Source: Lachnospiraceae bacterium
Lineage (GTDB): Bacteria; Bacillota; Clostridia; Lachnospirales; Lachnospiraceae
Assembly: GCA_003447895.1 (NCBI GenBank)
Contig: DLYC01000075.1
Coordinates: 1 to 10,250, forward strand
Direction of reading: 5' to 3'
DNA: 10,250 nucleotides
Both the position numbers and the translations under genes were made by a program. The notes beneath the pieces are model-generated. The model did no database searches, was not told the DNA's origin, and saw only the letters and a list, made by a program, of their open reading frames with translations. Every line of letters begins with the position of its first letter. The first letter of the stretch is position 1. Below, one piece after another: positions 6,264 to 10,250 of this stretch.

Positions 6264-7397
6264 ATGAAAAAGCGGATACTTTCCCTCTGTCTGATGATGG
6301 CGGTCGCGGTCTCAGCCGGTTCGGTGCCGGGCATGACAGCGATGGCTTCTGAGTTTGCCGGAGAGGGAGCAACCACAGAAGAAATGCAGGAAGATACGGA
6401 GAACGCAAGCGAGCAGGAAGGCTATCTGGCACCGTCAGAATGGGCCACACCGGTTTCTCCGGATCAGACAACGGGGACGACGGAGAAAGAGGTCGTCACG
6501 GATGCGGCAGGTCAGGTGATCACGCCGGATACGGCGCAGGCTATTGAGAACGCAGATGTTGGGCTCACGAATCTGGAAAAGGCGGTGGACGGCGAGGCGG
6601 AAGCAGCCGGTATTGCCGACGGAGCCGGGGAATCGTTAGTGGCGCCCGAAGATGCGGGAAGCCTTGAGATGGACAAGAGCACGATCGGAGCCGCGTTTGA
6701 CAGCACTTATCAGTTTGTGAAAGAGGATGCGATCGTCTATCTGTCAGAGGCGGCCGTGATCAAGGCAGAGCCCTCAGATGACGCAGAGGACATGGCATCT
6801 TTGGAAAAATATACAGCGGTCCACCTCACCGGAAGCAGCGACGCCAAGTACTGGGAAGTCAGAGTCGGCGGACAGATCGGCTATATCGACAGCGCCGTGA
6901 TCCTCAGGGAAGCTTCGGAAGTGGCGGCTCTCAAAGAGGATGACGCCCGAAAGGAAGAGACAGAGGCCGAGAGCAAAAAAGAGCAGGAGGAAGTGATCGT
7001 AGAGAAAGCTTCCGAGGCGAAGGAAGAGTGGACACAGGTCGTTAAGGAGACCCGGAGAGAGGAACTGGCAAACCAGACCCGAAGCCTGAACTGGAGCGGC
7101 CCGGTCCTTAGCCGCAGCAAGGGCTCCGTATACGGTCCCTCCGGGAAAGAGACCTATTATAATCTCAACATGAGCGGCTGCGTGAGAAACATGAACCGCA
7201 GAGGATACTACTACGAAGTCTGGGTCAGAAATGACGGCTGTAAGATGTTCGGAGACTATATCATGTGCGCGGCAAATCTCGGCGTACATCCCTTTGGCTC
7301 GCTCGTCGAATGCAGTCTTGGTACCTGCATTGTTGTTGATACCGGCGGGTTTGCAGCGGGCAATCCCAACCAGCTTGACATAGCAGTGACCTGGTGA
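6264..7397 (+). CDS. Exported SH3b plus 3D-domain (RlpA-like barrel) cell-wall protein
   Basis: The protein has 377 residues. I start at ATG 6264, behind GGAGG (6254-6258), because it opens a clean signal peptide (M-K-K-R, hydrophobic core, likely cut after A-M-A at residue 28) and because the promoter at 6181-6210 excludes earlier starts. Residues 30-145 are an acidic, Ala/Glu/Thr-rich linker. About 157-214 resemble a bacterial SH3 domain (Y-W-E-V-R-V-G-G-Q-I-G-Y-I at 196-208), which usually binds peptidoglycan. About 215-272 are a charged coiled coil. Residues 279-377 are a 3D domain: G-D-Y-I-M-C-A-A-N-L, then V-V-D-T-G-G-F-A, ending L-D-I-A-V-T-W, with candidate aspartates D331, D359 and D372. 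Such domains occur in lytic or resuscitation-type wall proteins. Cys at 326, 335, 350 and 355 are unusual for an exported protein. The enzymatic role is inferred from the family. Confidence 0.9.
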   Translation: MKKRILSLCLMMAVAVSAGSVPGMTAMASEFAGEGATTEEMQEDTENASEQEGYLAPSEWATPVSPDQTTGTTEKEVVTDAAGQVITPDTAQAIENADVGLTNLEKAVDGEAEAAGIADGAGESLVAPEDAGSLEMDKSTIGAAFDSTYQFVKEDAIVYLSEAAVIKAEPSDDAEDMASLEKYTAVHLTGSSDAKYWEVRVGGQIGYIDSAVILREASEVAALKEDDARKEETEAESKKEQEEVIVEKASEAKEEWTQVVKETRREELANQTRSLNWSGPVLSRSKGSVYGPSGKETYYNLNMSGCVRNMNRRGYYYEVWVRNDGCKMFGDYIMCAANLGVHPFGSLVECSLGTCIVVDTGGFAAGNPNQLDIAVTW

Positions 7398-7438
7398 CAG
7401 AAGACTTTGCGGGGGAATCTCTGCAAGAGGGCTATGTG

Positions 7439-7993
7439 ATGGAGAAGATCAGGGAGAAGGAATACAGCTTTACGACCGGCCAGTTCGCGCGGCTTGACAA
7501 AAGTTACAGAAAGCACTGCGGTCCGACGGCAGTACTGAACCTGGTCTATACACTGGCAGGCGCGGAAGGAAGACCGGTGCCGGAAAAGCCGGAGGACAAC
7601 TTCCGTCGTATTGCGGGGATCGGAAGACGAAGGCTCATCTATCTGAACACGGATTTTATGAAGATCTTCGGCGGAACGTCAGATTTTCTCGCGCCGTTTT
7701 TCATCCGGTCGGCCCTCAAGGCGTACGGCATCGAGGGGTATAAGGTGAGAGGCCCTTTTCCCGCGACGAGGCGGCGGATCTGTAAGGAACTGGACAACGG
7801 GGCAATTCTGTACCTTGAGGTTCACAGGCATCCGATCTACGGAAATCACCACATGCTGTGCTACGGATATGAGAAGAGAGACGGGAAGCTGATGCTCCGG
7901 GTGGCGGACGGCTGGGTGACAAGGATCCACGAGCTTCCGGCCGGGGAGGAACTGTTCTCGCTCTGCACTTCGATTACACGTGCACGCAAATAA
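7439..7993 (+). CDS. C39/papain-like cysteine peptidase-fold protein, no signal peptide
   Basis: The protein has 184 residues. ATG 7439 is chosen because AAGAGG (7425-7430) lies 8 nt upstream. A GTG at 7394 in the same frame overlaps the stop of the previous gene but has no ribosome binding site. The candidate catalytic Cys is C27 in K-H-C-G-P-T-A at the N-cap of a helix. The His is H137 or H138 in G-N-H-H-M-L-C-Y-G-Y. D157 in V-A-D-G-W completes the order Cys-His-Asp typical of C39-like peptidases. An oxyanion Gln is not at the usual spacing (Q15 is 12 residues before Cys), so proteolysis is uncertain. There is no membrane or export signal. It follows the 3D-domain protein by 41 nt without a terminator, so the two are probably co-transcribed. 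It may process or modify a co-encoded partner; that is inference. Confidence 0.82.
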   Translation: MEKIREKEYSFTTGQFARLDKSYRKHCGPTAVLNLVYTLAGAEGRPVPEKPEDNFRRIAGIGRRRLIYLNTDFMKIFGGTSDFLAPFFIRSALKAYGIEGYKVRGPFPATRRRICKELDNGAILYLEVHRHPIYGNHHMLCYGYEKRDGKLMLRVADGWVTRIHELPAGEELFSLCTSITRARK

Positions 7994-8007
7994 AATGTTT
8001 AAAAAAC

Positions 8008-8036
8008 TTTACAAAATGTTACAAAAATGTTATGAT
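8008..8036 (+). promoter_or_regulatory. Strong promoter of the 61-residue gene, with direct repeats
   Basis: TTTACA (8008-8013) and TATGAT (8031-8036) are exactly 17 bp apart, and TG at 8028-8029 makes an extended -10. This is the best promoter match in the window. TTACAAAATG (8009-8018) is repeated as TTACAAAAATG (8019-8029). The copies fill the -35 and spacer, so a bound protein would block or modulate RNA polymerase. Confidence 0.8.
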
Positions 8037-8042
8037 TGAAAT

Positions 8043-8059
8043 CAGTTAAATAGTAACTG
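8043..8059 (+). other. Hairpin near the predicted 5' end of the transcript
   Basis: CAGTTA (8043-8048) and TAACTG (8054-8059) form a perfect 6-bp stem with a 5-nt loop. The promoter predicts a start at about 8043, so the hairpin would sit at or next to the mRNA 5' end. There it could slow decay from the 5' end. It does not cover the ribosome binding site at 8066-8070. Confidence 0.45.
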
Positions 8060-8079
8060 GCAACCGGAGGAAATGTAAC

Positions 8080-8265
8080 ATGATGTATACAGAACTCTAT
8101 AGTTTCGAGGGGACTGCAGCAACAGACGCCAAGAAGACAGCTCACATCCTTGAAAAGGCGATGCCCGATAAGGATAAACTGCCGCGCGTCAGGAGCAGTA
8201 AAATTGAAACTATCGGCAGTTTCCTTCAGAACCTCGCCCCGAAGAAGCCTCATACAGGCAAATAA
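8080..8265 (+). CDS. Small 61-residue protein of unknown function in its own transcript
   Basis: The ORF starts at ATG 8080 with GGAGG (8066-8070) 9 nt upstream; ATG 8083 is possible but is 12 nt away. The 61 residues are mildly basic, with no Cys, no signal peptide and no membrane helix. About 15-28 are helical (A-A-T-D-A-K-K-T-A-H-I-L-E-K), then a D-K-D-K-L-P-R-V-R turn, then a short amphipathic helix I-E-T-I-G-S-F-L-Q-N-L, and a Lys/Pro-rich tail. I do not recognise a family. Its own strong promoter, a hairpin near the predicted 5' end, a strong ribosome binding site and a perfect terminator give a single-gene mRNA of about 265 nt, which argues for a real and possibly abundant product. An alternative is a regulatory RNA that also encodes a peptide. 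Confidence 0.78.
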   Translation: MMYTELYSFEGTAATDAKKTAHILEKAMPDKDKLPRVRSSKIETIGSFLQNLAPKKPHTGK

Positions 8266-8278
8266 CAGGCGATGACAC

Positions 8279-8306
8279 AAAAAAGAGCGCTCAGCGCTCT
8301 TTTTTT
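8279..8306 (+). terminator. Rho-independent terminator, probably bidirectional
   Basis: AGAGCGC (8284-8290) pairs perfectly with GCGCTCT (8294-8300) around a 3-nt loop. A run of As before the stem (8279-8284) and Ts after it (8300-8306) extend the stem and allow termination on either strand. It lies 14 bp after the stop of the 61-residue gene. Confidence 0.92.
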
Positions 8307-8307
8307 G

Positions 8308-8338
8308 TTGCGGCGACCCGACGGATCTGTATTATAAT
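8308..8338 (+). promoter_or_regulatory. Probable promoter of the Nudix gene
   Basis: TATAAT at 8333-8338 is a consensus -10 just after the previous terminator. TTGCGG at 8308-8313 is a half -35, 19 bp away (or 16 bp from the overlapping TATTAT at 8330-8335). Transcription would start near 8345. The -10 is good and the -35 poor. Confidence 0.5.
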
Positions 8339-8387
8339 ATGAACATTACCGTACGTATTTGTATCGGAAAATTACGGGGGAAGAACA

Positions 8388-8885
8388 ATGGAGATGAAAT
8401 ATTGCATGCACTGCGGTCACAGGCTGGATGAAAAGTACCTGATGGGAGAGGGGATGGTCCCTTACTGCCCTGAGTGTGAAGAGTTCCGATTCCCTGTCTA
8501 CAATACGGCGGTCAGTATGATCGTCATGAATAAGGAACTGGATAAGGTACTTCTGATCAAGCAGTACGGCCGGGACTCCTACATTCTTGTGGCAGGCTAT
8601 GTCAACAAGGGGGAGGACGCGGAAGACGCCGTCCGCCGGGAAGTCCGGGAGGAGATGGGCCTGGACGTTCTGGAGTGCCACTTCAACCGAAGTCACTATT
8701 TTGCCCCCTCCAATACGCTGATGCTGAACTTCACGGCGATCGTGGAGACGAGTGACGCGCACCCGAACGCGGAGGTTGACGCCTACAAGTGGTTCAGCGT
8801 CGAAGAGGCCCGGGCGAACATCCGGGAGAAGTCGCTGGCGCAGGCTTTCCTCAACGGATTCTTCGACGGGGAGTACCACTTCTGA
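8388..8885 (+). CDS. Zinc-ribbon Nudix hydrolase, NudC (NAD+ diphosphatase)-like
   Basis: The protein is 165 residues and soluble. An N-terminal zinc ribbon has C6-x-x-C9 and C27-x-x-C30. The Nudix box is complete: G70-x5-E76-x7-R84-E85-V86-x-E88-E89-x-G91-L92, so metal-dependent pyrophosphate cleavage of a nucleoside diphosphate derivative is expected. The zinc ribbon before the Nudix domain and S-H-Y-F-A-P-S-N-T-L-M after it resemble NudC, which hydrolyses NAD(H) and removes NAD caps from RNA. The NudC signature S-Q-P-W-P-F-P-x-S is only partly kept, and the protein lacks the long NudC N-terminal domain (E. coli NudC is about 257 residues). NAD-type substrate is therefore likely but not certain. 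ATG 8388 has a G-rich ribosome binding site (GGGGGAAG, 8376-8383). The stop touches the stop of the convergent regulator. Confidence 0.88.
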   Translation: MEMKYCMHCGHRLDEKYLMGEGMVPYCPECEEFRFPVYNTAVSMIVMNKELDKVLLIKQYGRDSYILVAGYVNKGEDAEDAVRREVREEMGLDVLECHFNRSHYFAPSNTLMLNFTAIVETSDAHPNAEVDAYKWFSVEEARANIREKSLAQAFLNGFFDGEYHF

Positions 8886-9734
8886 TCACAGCGTCTCCTC
8901 TCTGGCCCGCTTCCGGATCTCGCGGGGCGTGTCGCCGTACAGCTCCTTGAACATGCGGCTGAAGAGTTTATAATTGCTGAAGCCGTGCTTGTCCAAAATC
9001 TCGAGCACGGGTTCGTCCGTAGTGCAGATATCGTGATAAATGTGGCTCAGGCGCACATGGTTTACGTGCTGCGTGAAAGGGATCCCGATATTTTGGCGGA
9101 ACATGCGGCTGAAGTAATCGCTGTTGAGACCAAAGACGGTCGAGATCTGCTCCAGAGAGAGCGGTTCCATATAGTGTTTGTCGATGTAGGATACGATCTC
9201 CTTGATGCGAAGCTGATTTCGGCTTGGCTCAGGGAGATCTTCTTTGTACAAAGGAATCGAGAAATCCTTGATCAGGCGGTACAGGATGTCCAGCGCAATG
9301 GACTGCGTGGCGATCATGACGCCCTTGGGCTGCTTGAGGTGCAGTGTCACGAGGTCCTTGAGCCGGTCACAGATCGCGAGGTAGGCCGGGACCAGTTCAT
9401 TTGTGAGCTCGGCGCGGCTGCAGATGATCTGGAAGTTTCGCTTGTTGCCCATGAGGCGCTGTATGAGGTCGTCATCGATCCGAAGGACGACCATCATGTA
9501 GGAGTGGGTGCACCGGGCTTCATGGATCTGATTGGTATCGATCGCGATGAATTCCCCCGGAACGAGTTTGTGCTCTGCCCCTTCCAGAAAGAAGCTTGCG
9601 TTTCCGTTCAAAATATAGACCAGTTCCAGCGAATTATGCCAGTGGGCGGGCAGATACTCGCCGGTGGTCCTGTACTCCACCAGGATTCCCTGTTCGCGGA
9701 TATCATAGTTCTGCATATAGATATTGTCAGGCAT
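8886..9734 (-). CDS. AraC-family transcriptional regulator with cupin sensor domain
   Basis: The protein has 282 residues, the usual length for the family. Residues about 10-85 are a cupin-type ligand pocket (H31-x-H33, E-L-V-Y-I-L-N-G, V-P-G-E-F-I-A-I, H71). About 100-160 are a helical linker. The C-terminal 100 residues contain two helix-turn-helix units: about 193-212 (L-S-L-E-Q-I-S-x-V-F-G-L-N-S-x-Y-F-S-R-M-F) and about 242-265 (V-L-E-I-L-D-K-H-G-F-S-N-Y-K-L-F-S-R-M-F), closed by G-D-T-P-R-E-I-R-K. ATG 9734 has GGAGG on the minus strand (9743-9747) 8 nt upstream. Such regulators often sense sugars or small metabolites and activate adjacent or divergent genes, here the exported protein at 10013. 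The ligand is unknown. The minus-strand TGA abuts the Nudix TGA with no bases between. Confidence 0.94.
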   Translation of the reverse strand: MPDNIYMQNYDIREQGILVEYRTTGEYLPAHWHNSLELVYILNGNASFFLEGAEHKLVPGEFIAIDTNQIHEARCTHSYMMVVLRIDDDLIQRLMGNKRNFQIICSRAELTNELVPAYLAICDRLKDLVTLHLKQPKGVMIATQSIALDILYRLIKDFSIPLYKEDLPEPSRNQLRIKEIVSYIDKHYMEPLSLEQISTVFGLNSDYFSRMFRQNIGIPFTQHVNHVRLSHIYHDICTTDEPVLEILDKHGFSNYKLFSRMFKELYGDTPREIRKRAREETL

Positions 9735-9810
9735 GGATGTTACCTCCGAATTAACAGTACAAATTTATCATCATCCCTTTTTTTGCGCAAGAAATTATTC
9801 GTTCTTCAGA

Positions 9811-9839
9811 TTGCAATCGGCAGGGCACTGTGATATTCT
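9811..9839 (+). promoter_or_regulatory. Candidate promoter toward the right-hand exported gene
   Basis: TTGCAA (9811-9816) and TATTCT (9834-9839) are 17 bp apart, and TG at 9831-9832 gives an extended -10. The -35 overlaps the palindrome GATTGCAATC. It would leave a long leader of about 165 nt. CATAAT at 9964-9969 is an alternative -10 nearer the gene, but with a poor -35. Confidence 0.35.
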
Positions 9840-9846
9840 TAACTAA

Positions 9847-9876
9847 ATATTACGATATAATTAATCGAAATATCAA
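9847..9876 (-). promoter_or_regulatory. Candidate promoter of the AraC-family gene
   Basis: On the minus strand TTGATA (9871-9876) and TAATAT (9847-9852) are separated by 18 bp. Transcription would start near 9840, leaving a leader of about 105 nt. The -35 overlaps CAATATATTG, which would allow autoregulation. Confidence 0.38.
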
Positions 9877-9968
9877 TATATTGGCGGTCGCACATCAAAG
9901 TAAGGCTTCGGGAATCTTGAGTCTTATTTTGATTTTTTTTGCCTCAAATCAGAAAAAGGCGGACATAA

Positions 9969-9985
9969 TTTACTTTGACAGTAAA
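9969..9985 (+). other. Short hairpin upstream of the last gene
   Basis: TTTACT (9969-9974) and AGTAAA (9980-9985) form a perfect 6-bp inverted repeat with a 5-nt loop. It ends 14 bp before the ribosome binding site (10000-10004). It is an operator or a weak leader stem. Confidence 0.3.
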
Positions 9986-10012
9986 GAAACGAACGGGATG
10001 GAGGACAATGCA

Positions 10013-10250
10013 ATGAAGAGAATGAAGAAGCTCCTCGCAGTGATTCTGACTGCGTCTATGCTGCTGGGGAATACCGGCCCGGCATACGCGGCAGAAACCA
10101 TGGGCGGCAGCACTGAGGAGATCGCGGCTGAAGAGCAGCGCAGCGATTCCGGCTCAGGGCAGGAAGCCGCATCTACACAGGAGTATGTGCCGGAGGATAC
10201 AGCCGGGGACGGTGGAACAGAAGATGCTAAAGAGGCAGAGGCCATTCCGG
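10013..10250 (+). CDS. Exported protein with acidic linker (partial, C-terminus beyond the right edge)
   Basis: The first 79 codons are present. ATG 10013 has GGAGG (10000-10004) 8 nt upstream; the ATGs at 9998 and 10008 are out of frame. Residues 1-26 are a clear signal peptide (M-K-R-M-K-K, hydrophobic core, A-Y-A-A cut site at about 26). From residue 27 on the protein is acidic and Glu/Gly/Ser/Ala rich, like the linker that follows the signal peptide in the 3D-domain protein at 6264. The linker is typical of clostridial surface proteins carrying a later catalytic or repeat domain, which lies outside the window. It is divergent from the AraC-family regulator and may be its target. Confidence 0.82.
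   Translation, partial: MKRMKKLLAVILTASMLLGNTGPAYAAETMGGSTEEIAAEEQRSDSGSGQEAASTQEYVPEDTAGDGGTEDAKEAEAIP

Larger units (their letters stand above)
9783..9883. promoter_or_regulatory. Palindrome-rich divergent regulatory region
   Basis: Three perfect palindromes lie between the AraC-type gene and the exported gene: TTGCGCAA (9783-9790), GATTGCAATC (9809-9818) and CAATATATTG (9874-9883). The first two share TTGC/GCAA half-sites with centres 27 bp apart. An imperfect TTG-CCT-CAA follows at 9939-9947. These are candidate operator sites for the adjacent regulator or another dimeric protein. The rest of 9735-10012 is AT-rich with no gene visible. Confidence 0.42.

Noticed and set aside
7394..7438. 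GTG start of the C39-like gene overlapping the previous stop
   Set aside because: No ribosome binding site precedes it, while ATG 7439 has AAGAGG at 8 nt. Translational coupling cannot be fully excluded.
8985..9833. 282-codon open frame antisense to the AraC-family gene
   Set aside because: The AraC product is unmistakable with two helix-turn-helix units. The antisense frame has no domain and runs through the regulator's own start region.
9975..9980. Consensus TTGACA before the last gene
   Set aside because: No -10 at 16-18 bp; the stretch downstream is the ribosome binding site.

Overview
The window looks like chromosomal DNA of an anaerobic Gram-positive Clostridia member, most likely a Lachnospiraceae-type gut bacterium. 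This is an inference from four things: consistent GGAGG-type ribosome binding sites 5-10 nt before the starts, gene bodies of fairly high GC with AT-rich promoter gaps, and protein types common in that group (transglutaminase-like secreted proteins with hydrophilic stalks, SH3b plus 3D-domain secreted proteins, multi-receiver hybrid kinases without membrane segments, cupin-type AraC regulators). No rRNA, tRNA, CRISPR array, insertion sequence or phage gene was seen.

Left part (1-2077). A secreted protein on the minus strand runs off the left edge. Behind its signal peptide it has a stalk of thirteen 5-residue D-S-E-S repeats, encoded by a 15-bp tandem repeat. It is divergent from a small coiled-coil protein whose middle resembles the Tudor-like tail of PcrA/UvrD helicases. 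The shared gap carries a promoter for each side and two copies of TCATGAAA 20 bp apart. After a clear terminator come a degenerate 20-bp triplet repeat, a hairpin-rich leader and a TPR-like helical protein.

Middle (2100-6104). Three co-oriented genes probably form an operon: a soluble hybrid histidine kinase (PAS-like, HisKA, HATPase, degenerate REC, canonical REC), a 271-residue coiled-coil protein with an unassigned C-terminal domain, and an MscS-family mechanosensitive channel. The gaps are 55 and 46 nt, and the first holds a hairpin just before the ribosome binding site.

Right part (6105-10250). An exported SH3b/3D-domain (RlpA-like barrel) cell-wall protein is followed 41 nt later by a C39/papain-like Cys-His-Asp protein lacking a signal peptide. 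Next is a compact single-gene unit: strong promoter with direct repeats, hairpin near the predicted 5' end, strong ribosome binding site, 61-codon ORF and perfect terminator. A zinc-ribbon Nudix hydrolase of NudC type follows, and its stop codon abuts that of a convergent AraC-family regulator. The regulator is divergent from another exported protein that runs off the right edge, across a 278-bp AT-rich gap rich in palindromes.

Overall the window is cell-envelope and signalling territory: two or three exported wall-associated proteins, a mechanosensitive channel, a phosphorelay kinase and a ligand-type regulator. I do not see a defence system, a biosynthetic cluster or a mobile element. The least explained items are the 61-residue gene unit, the PcrA-tail-like small protein, the 271-residue protein and the palindrome-rich gap before the last gene.
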